NCBI GenBank assembly: GCA_964036155.1
Contig: OZ038422.1
Coordinates: forward strand, 44,353,201 to 44,417,200
Length of the DNA: 64,000 bases
Reading direction: 5' to 3'
Origin: Diploscapter coronatus
Taxonomy: Eukaryota > Nematoda > Chromadorea > Rhabditida > Rhabditidae
Part shown: piece by piece, positions 25,154-37,498 of the stretch
How the letters are laid out: the number at the start of each line of letters is the position of its first letter
Numbering within the stretch: position 1 is the first letter of the stretch
The notes under the pieces: model-generated
The model's database searches: none
What the model saw: only the letters and a program-made list of their open reading frames with translations
Told to the model about the DNA's origin: nothing
Made by a program: the position numbers and the translations under genes

Positions 25154-28100
25154 ATGTCTGACGAGGAAGAAGTCTAGTGGGTATCTTTAATCTTTCACAT
25201 ACATATCCAGTTATGCGGTCCAGTTTCACGTCTTCTAACTATCCAACCTCTTATGGAACTCACTATGGTTCAACAACCATGGGTGGTTCAGCCGCGCCAT
25301 CACGTTCCTATACTCTTGCTCATTCAACGTCGTCCAACCGGTTCGACTATACTCCTCCATCGAGCGGTGGGCTAAGAGGCGATCGGGCCGGTTCACCGTT
25401 CTCGCGAGAGTTCGCCAAAACTGGCCTGTTCGCACCCAGCCCATCATCCGGTGTTAGGCGGTCGTCCGCAAACGACACTTCTCAGTTAGCTAGACAAAAA
25501 CGGGTAGCGCGTGATGATGAGACAAGTAACTTATTAGAATTGTATGGTGCTCGCAAATCTTCCAATCCTGGCGAAAGTTCTGCGGCGTCGTATCTCAAAG
25601 CGCGTAAGCTATCGCAGCAACAGGCAACACTGCAGCATCAAAGTGCTTTCGATGCTGATGGCTTAGGGGCTTACGGTGCGTCAAATCGGCAAAAGTCTAT
25701 CGATGACAACCCCTTCGGCGTTCGTGGTTGTGTGGGCGGTTTATACGACACTCCTTCAGTCTCGTCCGGGTCCCGTAATCTAAAATCCACCGATCAGCAA
25801 GCTATCACAGCAGACGAATACATGCAACGGCTAATGGCTGCACACAATCGGGTGGACGAGTTGCTGAAGTCACGAGGGCTGACTACAGACGATGAAAAGA
25901 AGTACCTAAAGGCCTGGGAGGAAATACCCATTATTCGGCAAGAAAGGATTCGCCGACTGCGAACTCCCAGTGTTTCATCGAGTGATTCTGGCCTATCAAC
26001 TGACAATGACTCGGATCGGTCAGGAGCAGACAAAACGCAACAAGAGGAAAACCAGGAGCCGGAGGTCAGTGAATCTCAACCAGAAATCGAATTGCCTGAA
26101 GACACGATTGGATTGTCGCAAGATATCAAGAAGAAGGAGAAGAAAGCAAAATGCTGCATGGTCGTGAAGTTGGATGGCGACTACGAGTCGGCTGAGCTCA
26201 GTTGCAAAGCAGCGTCACTCATTGAAGTGACATCGAATGTGAGCGCAAACACCAGGACACGGCCAAAGCCTCATCTGCTCAGGCAAAATGCAATTGCATC
26301 TTCTTCAATTGATGTGCCTATCAAAGGAATGAAGAAATATGCGAGCGTTCTGAATTGCAAAGAGACCAAATTCTCCGAGAAATCCTGTGCAAATACAATT
26401 GCAAATCGAGTGCAAAGTGTCGAAGTCGTCAACCATTACGTCACGCAGAAGAACAAAGGAGAAGACGTGTCAGTGAAAGTGAAAGAACCACACCATGAAG
26501 AAATCAAGAGAAATCTGATTCTACGACGACGCGTCAGAGAGGAAAGCACAATCGAGCAACAGAAAGAAGTGCTTGCAAACCTGAAGTCGAAACGGGAAGT
26601 CGCACCGCCGAGTTCCGCAGAAATCTCTATTCAGCACTGCAGCTTCTATCAAATCACCGCTCAAACTTCTGCTGTTCCGCCAAATAAAGTCGTCGAAAAA
26701 CACGTCAGAATCAACCTTCGACTCACTGAACGAGCACCAAAGAACTGTGCTGCTGTCATCTCGCTACCTTCACCGCCACGTACGGTCTATGCTCGACTCG
26801 ACATCAATCTCAATCCTCCCAAAGAGGACTGCAAGATGAAATCGCTCAAACGCTCAAAGACGATCGAATACAAACAAGCACCCAAAGTTGGCAAATTGGA
26901 TCGATCCAAGACGCTCTGTCTCAATCGACAAGATATGGATAAGCAGCTTCGCCAGGTCAACAAACTGCAGATTCCTGAATACTTTCTCCAACAACAGGCA
27001 AGTGAGAAAGAAGACTTCAACTCAATCAAGAACAATCTCAAGCGTGTCACTCCTCCGATTGTCGGTGGGTTTCTGGTGGTGCCGAAATCCAAAGAGCAAA
27101 ATCAAAAGCAGTCGTATCTTCTCAATCGAGTCAATGCAATTCGCCGTCGATTGCCTCCTTCTAAAGCAAAAACAACTGAACTCAAGCAGAAGAACGCTAC
27201 AAACGATTACCACCCACCATACTCCGATTTTATCATGAGTCAGCCTGTTCCCGAAGTTCGTATTCATGAGCCCAAAGAACCTCCACCGGGAAATATAAAG
27301 AGAGAACCGCCAGATCGACGGTCTCGCTCCATATCACCGCATCGACTCTCCCCCGTACTTAGTCACCTGTCCTGCATGGCTCCATCTGATCCTCTCGTCC
27401 CACCTCCCCCATCTGCAGCCGCACGACGAGCCGGTCGACAAGCAATCAATGCCAAACCTGCAAACTTAGCCAACTATTTAAACTTGCCTGGCTCCCTAGA
27501 GCGTTCCGCGACGTCTAGTGGAGCCGCGAAAGCGAAGAAGACCCTGTATATCGCGGAGCTGTCTGAAGTAGATCGCATTCTCATTGAGCAATATCGTCGT
27601 ACACTCAATATCCCCAAACCCCAACAGGCAAGAATCAACCCGATTATGCCATATTTTCACAAACTACGCATTCTCATCCCTAAACCGTTGCGTAACGCCC
27701 CACCTCCTCCACCAAAGGCAACATTTCTTCGAAAGAAGGAGCCAAAACAATTCTCGCCACCGCCTTGTGAACCGTCACTCGAATTGCCACAACTAGCGCC
27801 AGCCTCGCCAAAGAAAGCCACTATCAAAAAGAGTCGCTGGTTTGAATTGTCATTCAACCTGAAAAAGATTGATTGGAAAAAGCACGCAGCGAGGAAGAAA
27901 CCACGCGTTAAAAAACATGCGTGGAAGCCTAGATGGCGAAAAAGGCATCGGTAAGAGCAAAAACCTTAACTTGAAAATTAAAATAGATCTCTCTTAAAAT
28001 TTATTTACATATTTCAGCACTGAAGAAGAGGTCGAAGAAGAGGAAGTCGACGAGGAAGAGCTCGAACAAGAGCGTGAGCCGCTGGGTGGCGGAGACGATG

Positions 28101-31100
28101 AGGAAGCCAGTGAGCGTGGAGGCGACGAGGCCAAGAGCACCAGGTTAGTAGTAGTTTCAAAGATTTAGTTTAATTGCTGGGGAGTTCTAATTTGTGGAAT
28201 AGGGAATCTGTTCGCGCAACAATAAATAGAGATCTCTCTATCCTATGTTCATCCTGAATTTGGTATTTTAAGTTATGTAGATGTTATTTACCTCCTGAAT
28301 AGAGTGCAAAGGTCAAATTTTAACGCGAATCGACATACCTTCATGAATGTTTTTGCATAATGGTATATGAACGTTAGTAATTTGTGAAACTTAACTTGTT
28401 TGTTGATATAACTCAAATTATATCAAAATGAAGCCCAAGTAAAGGGGTGTCATAAAAGTAAAATATAGCAGGATTTTTGGTAAAAATGCCGCAGTCAGAA
28501 GGGTTCGAACCTTCGCTTGCATAGCAAATTCGCTCAATAGACCATTTGGTGTAACGTTCTAGGCGAACCCCTTAACCACTCGGGCATGACTGCACGAGAG
28601 GGGGGCCCGCTCAGCCACTTTCTATTCTCCCATCCCTTTGACTGAAGTGTTTTCCCTCTCTCAATATCAAAATGAAGCACAAGTGAAGGGGTATCGTCGA
28701 CTGTAAGTGAATATTGCATACTCTTTGCAGCTCGCTTTTACACACGTCCCGCTTTTCTTTTGTCCCTCCGGAAAAGCGTAGAGGAATAGAGTCGGAGCAC
28801 GGGGGAAGCAAGTCGCAAAGGGTATGCAATATTCACTTACTCGCAGCCCTGCACGATCCCCTCTATTAACAAAGCCAAAAGTTGTGTCAGAAAATTGCAG
28901 AAATTAGATATCGAGAGAGCGCAGACATTACCGTACTTCGATTTTAGGCTAAGTTTTCCTTTCTTTTCCGGCTAGATATGCGCGATGGGCTAGTACGCCT
29001 ATGCTAGAGCGAGAGGGGATAAAAAGTGGCTGCAGAGAAAGAAAAACGTCGCATACTATTTCGCTTTTTCTAGAGCAAACTCTTCACGGATAACTTTATT
29101 TGTGAACAATTATGACGACAAAAGAGCGTGTCTTTTCTTCGTTAAAGGAGGGAATTGTGTGAGTCCGTTATATATCATAAAAATGAAATGGCGGAACTTT
29201 TGGTAAAAGTGCCGCAGTCAGAAGGGTTCGAACCTTCGCTTGCATAGCAAATTCGCTCAATAGATCATTTTGATGTAACGTTCTAGGCGAACCCCTTAAC
29301 CACTCGGGCATGACTGCACGACAGTGGATCCGCTCAGCCACTTTCTATTCCCCCATCTCTTTGACTGCAAGTCCTTTTTCTCTTCCTTAATGTCAATATG
29401 AAGCACAAAGTGAAGGGGTATCATAAAAATAAAATAGAAGGATTTTTGGCAAAAATGCCGCAGTCAGAAGGGATCGAACCTTCGCTTGCATAGCAAATTC
29501 GCTCAATAGACCATTTGGTGTAACGTTCTAGGCGAACCCCTTAACCACTCGGGCATGACTGCACGGGAGGGGGGTCCGCTCAGTCACTTTCTATTCTCCT
29601 CTCTTTTACTGCGGGTCTGTTTTCCTTCCCCAATCGCACTCAAAGCGAAAGACCCAGACGCAGGGTCTAGAAGAACAGAGAAAAAGAGTACGCGTTGTGA
29701 TGAGCGGGAAAAGAAGGAGAGCATTTAGAGATACACACATTTTATGTGAAAAGTGATTTTAGATTCATAAGAAGCCAAAAATTTTGTAAAATGATTGATA
29801 TAAATTTGTCATATAGATATGAAGGATATATTATGCAAAGCTTGGTATATCATGATGAAGTGTTCCATAAAAAATGTGGGAATGATTTTCTACTATATAA
29901 AATTAAAGTATAAAAATTAACTGGAAGTAAGTTGTCTTCAATTTGCAAATTTGTCTTAAGCATAGCGTCAGTCTATTATGCGTAAATGCTTTTAATTTAA
30001 ATTCAAATATTATCTTTAATTATAAAATTTGAAATAATTGAAACCATAAAATTTTAGAAGCAAGAAGATGTCGCTTGTGGATGAAGATGGAAATGACCCA
30101 GAAGGCGTCAAAGCCATGCTGGTGAGTAATAAGTGGATGCATTATTGGTATTTTATCGCGTACTAGTTTTGCATATGAAAGATTTGGATTTTGTTTTATG
30201 CGATTTTCCTAACTTTAAGGTTAGAAAATTATAATTTTTGATTTTGAAAAGATGAGCTCATTTTAATCTCTCGAGAGCAAGCCAGTCGTCTAGTTGGTGT
30301 ATTATTAGGTCTCCGATTCTTTTCTCAATTTGTAGCATGGTCTACCACGCTGCCTGACTTGAATGTTTTTGCGAAAATCACCTCAAGCACACTTTTTCTT
30401 TTGCTATGTGGCCACACGTGGGTATTTAAACAGGGAGTTTATTGTCGTTGTATCTGTAGATTTGGTAGAGATAATAGCAGTGGAAGAACATGAGATCAGA
30501 TGAGGAATGGGGCTATTTATAGACGTGGCGAGTGATCGAGGATAACTTGTCAGCTTCATATCGCTGTATGTTGCACCGTGTTGCGATTCCATTCTAACTA
30601 ATTCTAATTTAAAAAAAAACATAAATTTGTTATTTTAGAGACATATGTGTCATTCCAAGGTTTACTGACATTTTTACCCTCTTTCATATGTTAGGATGAA
30701 GGAATTATATTGTAAAAAATAGTATGATTGTTCATTAACGAGTTTTTATTTCAGACCTAGAATGACATATTTGCTAGCTGAATTTTCTCTAAACGTTTTT
30801 TGATCATAGCATATTATGGATTTTCTGGAAATGATCAGGCTTTTTAACAACAAGATATGAAATAGAAAGACTTAGAGACCACTGTATATGTAAGTAGAGA
30901 ATAGATTTGGACAATAGTGAGGAGTTTGCCTTGTTGTCGAAAAGTTATCATTTTCCAAGTCCTAAAATTTACATATTCTTTTTTAATTCAACTCAATAGT
31001 GACTTTTCATGTTTAGGCTGCCAAACGCCGAGCCGAAGAAGAACAGGCCGCCAAGCTGATGAGCTACGAAGAGAGAAGACGGATCGAGAGGGAAAAAGAA

Positions 31101-34100
31101 GAAGAGGAAATGAGAAAGCTGAAGGAAAAGAAGGAAAGAAGAAAGTTAGAAAGGGAACAGGAAGAACGAGAAATGGAGGAGAAGAGACGAGAAGCTGAGG
31201 AGAGACGAAAACAGGAAGAGGTACGGTATTTACTATTTATGGTTTCTCTTGATGGCTTGAAATTGTCCTTGTATAGGTCATTTGCAACAAGACGAAGTTT
31301 TCTTTTCTATGAAAAGTTCCGAAAAAATATATTTTCAATTGTGAGAGGCAATAATTTTCGTGATTTTCTATTTAGGTTAAGTCTAAATTTTAGTTTTTAT
31401 CTAGCTTGGATATTGCTCTTTGCCAAAACTTATCGTTATTATAGGCCCTTATGGCTTTATTAGAGTTCAATTGAATAGAATGGCAAAATGACGTGTCATT
31501 TCAAGTTGGAAAATTCGGAGCATTTATAATCTGTTTGTTTTGGATTTGTTTAAATCTTTTAGAACTTTCTCTTCTAGTTCCATATTCTTAAACGCTGAAC
31601 ATCAAATGAAAATACAACATTCATGACAATAATGTAGCTTTCAGTTTTCATTTGGAAGTGTAAAAAAATCGTCATTAAAATATTTTAGGAAGAACGCAAG
31701 GCTATGCAAGAAATGGAACGAAAGAAGAAGGAAGAGGAAAGGGAGAAACGTGCCAAACTGACTGGCGCGGCCTTCCCTGCTGGAGGTGGTACTGGCGGAA
31801 GGTAATTTTATTCTAAAATGGTATTTATAATTTCAATAATATAATTGGAATCAGGGATAAGAAAATTTTGAATTTTCGAAAATCTGTTCCGGCTTCGATT
31901 TCAAGATCGGCTTTATACAAGAAAGTGCCTGCGCATTAGTGTCTGTTGCTGACCTATTTTGTTACATGACTTTATGAAGAAAAGATCAATTTGATTGAAA
32001 GCATGACATTTCTAGAACGACATATTTATGAGTTTGAAAAATTTTGTAACCTCCATTATGAAAATTTCAGAAGCTTCACGATCCAGAAGAAGAACCGTGA
32101 GGCGAAGGATGAAAAGTTCGGTAACATCGTCCAGGCCAAACAGGAAATGGGTATGACTAAGGAACAGCAGGAGGAAGCCAAGAGAGTAAGGAAATTTCTT
32201 GTGAAAGAATTCTTATAAAAGAATTGAGCGATATTTGATTTTGAAGGAAATATTGAAGGGATCCACACTTGCGAAATTCAAAATTATTCGTTTGATCTAA
32301 AAATGTTGCTATCCCTTCACGAAATCAGAATTTTTTTTCTGCTAGAAAAAAATATTACCGTTTTTTCCTGCCTTACTATGAAATTTCAGAACTACATGAA
32401 CGCGATCCAGAAAGGCATACCCGAAGTGGACGAAGTGCCTGCCTCTGAGCTGAAAACCAAAATCAAGGAATTGCATCAGCGAATCGTCAAAGGCGAGGGA
32501 TTCAAATACGATCTCGAGAAAAGACACGAGAGGCAGGAATACGACGTGAGTCATGGAAATTGATTGAAAGAAATGGTAATTCCGTGATTCGATGGCTGGT
32601 ATTTCAAGTTTCAACTCACAATTATGAGTTTTAGAGATGTGCAAAATTTTACTTTTGAAACAGACTAGCAATCCCAAAATTTTCTCTGTAAAGACGTTTG
32701 TATGCGAGTTTTTGCAATCAAAATCTTGGCTTTTGATCTTCAAATTTTTTTAGGTTTTGCGAGAACATATTCTGACTGAAATTTTGCATATTCTCTATTA
32801 TTAGACGATCTGAAAATTGGAGTTATCTCTAGAATGACCAATATTCAGTCATTTAGTCATCAAGCCGAGAAGGATGATTATCTACTTTAAACAAAAACAA
32901 ATCGAAATTCAACTTTTTGCTTCAGATGAGAGAATTGACCGAACGCCAGCGCCAAGTGACCCGCAATTCAGCACTGCGCAAGGGAATCGACCCGGCAGAG
33001 GCTGGAAACTCAAGATATCCAGTAAGTTTCGAGATATTTTTCTTATAATTTACGTGGCAAATTTTCGGTCCCTGAATTTGAGCATAATATTCTTGTTTTC
33101 TGATAAAATAGGTAATGTTCAGTGCTTTCCCTCCCTCCATGACAATTCTATTTCCTTTTTCTAAGTAGAGACGCGACTTTTTTGAGGTCTCCTTCTTCTA
33201 TTTTAGGCAGATTTCTGTTATTTTAAGCACTGCTCCTGAGCCTGGCAATAAACGCAACAAGTATGAAAACGATGGAAATAGAACTGAAGGAATATTTAGA
33301 GAAACAGCGCTGCTTTACAAAGAACAGAGAACTCTCAGAATTGGCTCCACGAGACATAAAATACCTATGCACACTTTGGGAAGGGCACTTTATTTTCGGA
33401 GAGTAAATTGAGTGAATTCAAAGAGCACTAACCAGGAAAAGAAGAAAGATTAGCGAACTCTTGCGTGAAATCGAATGATGATGAAATAATGACTCAAAGA
33501 AGAGAAATATCTAGCCTGCATGACGACACTTTCATGATGAATCTATCTTTCATGGGGTGATTAAAATTGATACATTTTTGTGACAAGGTTGCATAAGAAA
33601 ATGATAAAGATAAAAATAGTCTGCAAGACGATACTTGCGCGTCGCAAGAAACCCACCAAAGATCAACTCAGCAGGAATTTGTCGAGCCGTACCGGCTCGG
33701 AAAATTATTGTTGAGAATGTCTGCAAGTAAAACAACTCAAGTACCCTGAATTGGTATACTTCATTAAACGTTTTCAAATTTAAGCATGACTATTGTAATT
33801 TTAGCCGAAGGTGCAGATTGTGTCGAAATACGATCGTCAAATCGATCGTCGCAATTTCAGAGAGCGTCGTTCGATGTTCGAAACTGTATGTTTTTATGTT
33901 ATTTGTCCTCTGTGAATGAATTCTCCATGTTTGTGTACAGGCTTCTACTTGTATCGCTATAATATGTATCTGCTAATTAATTTTGAAAAAAAAACTGGCA
34001 ATAATTAAAATAGTTTGAAAGAATTACGACTTTAAATATCAGCGGAATGTTGAAACGTTATCGAATTTCCAACCCATTTCCTTAAAAATCCCACGAAGAA

Positions 34101-37100
34101 CGAGTGTCAGAATTATTACTTTTTATAAAATTGAGAATAGAAATCAACTCTCAATTTTAGCTCATAATCGGAATTAAAATTTTCTGGCCCAAAAGCTTCT
34201 AATAGTCATATTCTGGATTATTCCGATTATCCAGCCCTGAAATCCATTATCTTTATTATATTTATCGCTGAATATCGTTGGACTATCTAAAATTCGGTGT
34301 ATCTAGTACGACCCCCGAAATTGAGCAACTTTAAAACCCATTTCCGTGCATTAGGTCTTGAATAAACTTGAAATACAATCCGGAAATTAATTTCCCAAAA
34401 TTCAAGCTTCTTTGATCTTTTGGTAACTATTGCTAAATTTTTGAATATCCGCTTTAAGGAGAGAATAGCCTTAAATTCTGAGAAAATTTAGCATCTTTTT
34501 GCTATAAAATCCAAAAACAAGTTAGAAAGTTCAAGAAAATTTTTAAAGAAACTCCCTTTTCCTGACACTTTTCATTTGTTTTCATTTTCCTGATTCATTA
34601 ATATTTTTCTGCATCCGTACTTATTTGCAACCAAATTTGTAGTTATTCAGAAGTGCATATTTGCAAGATACAAGTCGTTTTTAGTTACAATTGTATTTTG
34701 GAAAGAAGAAAATAGGTACGAATAAAACGAACAACTTCAAGGGCATGATAGAGAAGTCTTTCTCGAAAAATGAGCTATTGACTACAATTTTTGGGATCTG
34801 GAACATCAATAATAATTTTGACAATTTTCGGATATTTTTCAAATTTAGATCCCCATATTTGTGTTTTTGCATGTATTATTTTTCCGAATTGACAGCACGT
34901 GAGCATAAAAATAGTCTTCTTCTCTTTCCACCTGCGAGCCGATCTGTGCTCTGTTTTATTCCTTCGAATTTTACATGTAAATATCATCTTTTCGAGGTTA
35001 AATTTAACTAAAAACGATAAATGTTAGCATGAGACTTTTGAGAAAAATCGACACCACGAAAAAGTTATTGCAAAACCTCATCATTGCACATGAAGTGGTA
35101 TAGAAAAGTTTTTTCTTTATTGTAATGACCGACAAATTGAGGTAAGATAGATAGAAACCATGAAAATTATATGCAAAATGAAATTGGCGAACTATTTGCA
35201 GAATATTCGACGTTTCTTTGATTCAAGGTACAGTTCTGTCAACTATTTGAAAGTACGCAATGTTCATATAGAATTGTCGAATATATGTATCATTTATCTT
35301 TGCTCAATTTATCGGTCTTCGATAATCCAAATCCTGTAATATTTGGCATTCAACTATGCTTTGCTGTAACATAACATTTTCAAATTCTCAACAAGTCTAA
35401 ACCCAAGAATATGTTTGCTACAGAAGAGCGCCTACCCCGTTTTCCCGGGACTACCCCCTCCACCAGCGCTCTACGAGAAGGTTATCAAGGAGATCGGAGG
35501 CGAGAAGGAAGACGAGGAGGTACGAACTATCGTTTTTTTAATAATCATTGAAAATTGTCAATGTGTTCGAAAATTGTGCAGATTTTTGTTTGATGTTTTC
35601 ATAAGATTCGGTCTGATCAAATAGGGCAAATTTTTCATGATTTTGCGTTAGCTTAAACAACCTTGAACAAACTTCTATTATCACTTGCCATGGTGTAGTA
35701 AAATAATTTCGAAAATGAAAATTCACGAATTCTATATATTTTGTTATGGTTTTTTTTTTTAAATATAATTTTATGAGATTTTTAATAAAGAGCAAATTAT
35801 AAAATTCTTCTAAACTTTTCACAGATCTTTCATAGGTCTCTAGACTATTTCAATCAAAAAGTCTTCACAATTTTTCGAGACATTGGCAATATGTGAAAGA
35901 AACTATGTTATTTCTGTAGAATTACGGGGAAACGATTTTCGTAATGTTGAGGCGTAAATCCGCCGTTCAAAAATCAGGCAGATGCAAATTCAAATGTCAA
36001 TTCTATTAATTTTGATATTTGACTAGAATTAAACAAATATTCTTTGAAATAATATCACAAATTTTTCCTATCAAGATCCCATATTTTCCATTCTACCGTA
36101 GTTCTTCAGCAAAAACCTTTCATTGTTGACTTTGAAGGCATGTTTTCTTGCATAAAGTGCAGCAGAATTTGAAAGGGCATCAGTTATGAAATCGTTTTTT
36201 TTCCGTTTATTTCCAAATTCAACCCCTGCATTTCAGTCCAATGTACGGTATTCCAGTGATATATGTTCTTTAGACGCTTTTTATTTTTCGAGACTTCACT
36301 CGCAAAAATATAATATTCAATTTCCGTGCAATTTCCTAGGCTTCTAAAATCGGAACAAAGAAATTTATAAATAGGTTCGTATTGTAAAGATCCTCTTTCT
36401 ACTCTGCAATGAATGTTTTTAGTCTCAGCGGCAAAAACATTCTTCAGATAAGAAATTCAGCATGCGTCAGAAAAGTTATGGTTAACAAAATAAGTGCATA
36501 ATATCACATGTTGAACTTTCCTATGATTACACAAGTAATTTTCATGATTTACCCATTGAAAATATTTTATTATTTATGGAAATTTACATGCATCTGTAGT
36601 TTTGGGTAATTTTTGCATCTGTCATTAATTACGACATTTCGTAAATAATAAGCGAGGGGCATTCTGTATTTCGTTATTTCAGTACTTTACGTCTATGTTT
36701 AGAGTCACTTAACACGAAAATTAGGTCAGCAATAATGTTAGGCGAGAAAAAGTGAGCAAAGAATAAGGGAATTAGTTAAGACGTATAAAAATAGTTTTTT
36801 TTTCTTATATATGTACGCAATTTCGTGGGGCTATACTTTTGAAATGCTTATGCAATTCCCATAATCCGGATGTGACAAAACAAGCTGCAAGCCCGACAGT
36901 CAACAACGAATTCAAAGCGTGGGTTTTTCCTCAAAAATTCACTGTAAACTCAGACAGGGCAATTTTTTTTCATTGCTACGAAAAATTTAGGATAATTTTC
37001 TAAATCTCTTTAAGCTTGCTGAGTTTAGACCAAAGAAGCCATAAATGTTCGAAGTTTTTCGAGTTTTATAATTTTTATCTAGTTTAGTTGGCTTTTTATC

Positions 37101-37193
37101 ACAGGTGTACTTACATTGGGCTGAAAAAGTGATTAGACGTATTATTTATGTGTTTGTTTGGAATTATGAAGAAATTTTCAGGCTGTGGGCGAG
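25154..37193 (+). CDS. tnt-3: Troponin T, with an optional giant second exon
   Basis: Troponin T anchors the troponin complex to tropomyosin on muscle thin filaments. Exons: 25154-25176, 28018-28143, 30058-30121, 31017-31220, 31689-31801, 32071-32185, 32390-32545, 32926-33021, 33805-33885, 35424-35519 and 37182-37193. Together they encode 362 residues. Exon 1 gives MSDEEEVY, the typical troponin T start, with donor CTA|GTGGGT. It joins in phase to an acidic block ([18 protein letters not shown]). A charged helical tropomyosin-binding region follows ([20 protein letters not shown]), then the troponin-I/C-binding helices and a Pro-rich stretch ([15 protein letters not shown]). The 12-nt microexon 37182-37193 encodes AVGE. 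The terminal exon is uncertain: 37493 (K then stop, with AATAAA at 37720), 38060 (DYD then stop), or 37253-37300 as a further internal exon. The symbol rests on synteny with dct-1 and zig-3. One intron carries three tRNAs. Confidence 0.93.
25213..27950 (+). CDS. tnt-3: Giant 2.7-kb exon of troponin T (909-residue N-terminal insert)
   Basis: An uninterrupted frame ends at donor CG|GTAAGAG (27951) in phase 2, exactly what the acidic exon at 28018 needs. Upstream, acceptor GGTCCAG| at 25223 gives a 47-nt intron from exon 1, also phase 2. The exon 25224-27950 is therefore 2727 nt and can be skipped or included without shifting frame. A second reading starts at ATG 25213, two bases after another AG (25210), as an alternative first exon. 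The insert begins Ser/Gly/Tyr-rich. It has a charged helical block near 25810-25950 ([20 protein letters not shown]), a Ser/Asp-rich patch ([16 protein letters not shown]), paired SKT motifs ([16 protein letters not shown]), PPPPP stretches, and a Lys/Arg/Trp-rich end. I recognise no domain. A separate nested gene is possible, but the in-phase donor argues against it. Confidence 0.8.
28490..28593 (-). tRNA. tRNA-Ser (anticodon AGA), intron-containing, copy 1
   Basis: Type II tRNA on the - strand. The acceptor stem is GCAGTCA/TGACTGC with G73, the serine identity base. The D arm is CCCGAGTGGTTAAGGG, the anticodon stem TTCGC/GCGAA around loop CTAGAA, and there is a long variable arm (TTGC TAT GCAA). 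The T arm is GAAGG TTCGAAC CCTTC. A 22-base intron follows position 37 and contains TCTA, complementary to the anticodon region as in eukaryotic pre-tRNAs. A T5 terminator follows. It lies in the 28144-30057 intron of troponin T, opposite strand. Confidence 0.92.
28703..28840. repeat. Inverted repeat / hairpin between tRNA copies
   Basis: GTAAGTGAATATTGCATAC at 28703-28721 recurs as its exact reverse complement at 28822-28840. With a few mismatches the pairing continues inward for about 14 more bases (TCTTTGC..CT.GCTT). The loop is about 70-100 bases. It is absent between tRNA copies 2 and 3. It could be a small MITE or a structured RNA; I cannot tell which. Confidence 0.6.
29213..29317 (-). 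tRNA. tRNA-Ser (anticodon AGA), intron-containing, copy 2
   Basis: The mature part is the same as copy 1. The intron is one base longer and differs at a few positions, but TCTA, which can pair with the anticodon, is kept. All stems are intact. A short T run (TTTT) occurs about 8 bases past the discriminator. Flanking sequence is partly duplicated with the other copies (GCTCAGCCACTTTCTATTC on the + strand side). Confidence 0.9.
29459..29562 (-). tRNA. tRNA-Ser (anticodon AGA), intron-containing, copy 3
   Basis: Identical in layout to copy 1, with the same 22-base intron. One T-loop change is visible (TTCGATC instead of TTCGAAC), which still fits a normal T arm. A T5 terminator follows. Third copy of a local tandem duplication in the troponin T intron. 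Confidence 0.92.
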
Positions 37194-37498
37194 GTAAGTA
37201 CACAACAATGGAAAATTGTTAAAAACTGAATGATGACGATTGATAAAATTAGGTGCAAAGAAAGATGACGTTGGAATTTTATAGGAAAAATACTTTGAAA
37301 GTAAGACAGGAACATCATACGGCCAGAATTGATATCATGTAGATGATCAGATAGAATTGAAATTTCTATGAACTAGAATTAGAATTGAAATGGAATATCA
37401 ATATTTTGTGCCTGGAATTGGGATCGGAATTCCGTACCGTTATTGGATTGAGTTGATCTATATTTTTAGAATGAGATCTGAAATATTTTCAGAAATAG

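Noticed and set aside
25177..27954. Separate nested gene starting at GTG 25177
   Set aside because: That GTG is the donor of troponin T exon 1, and the frame reaches a strong in-phase donor four bases before its stop, so it is better read as a troponin T exon.
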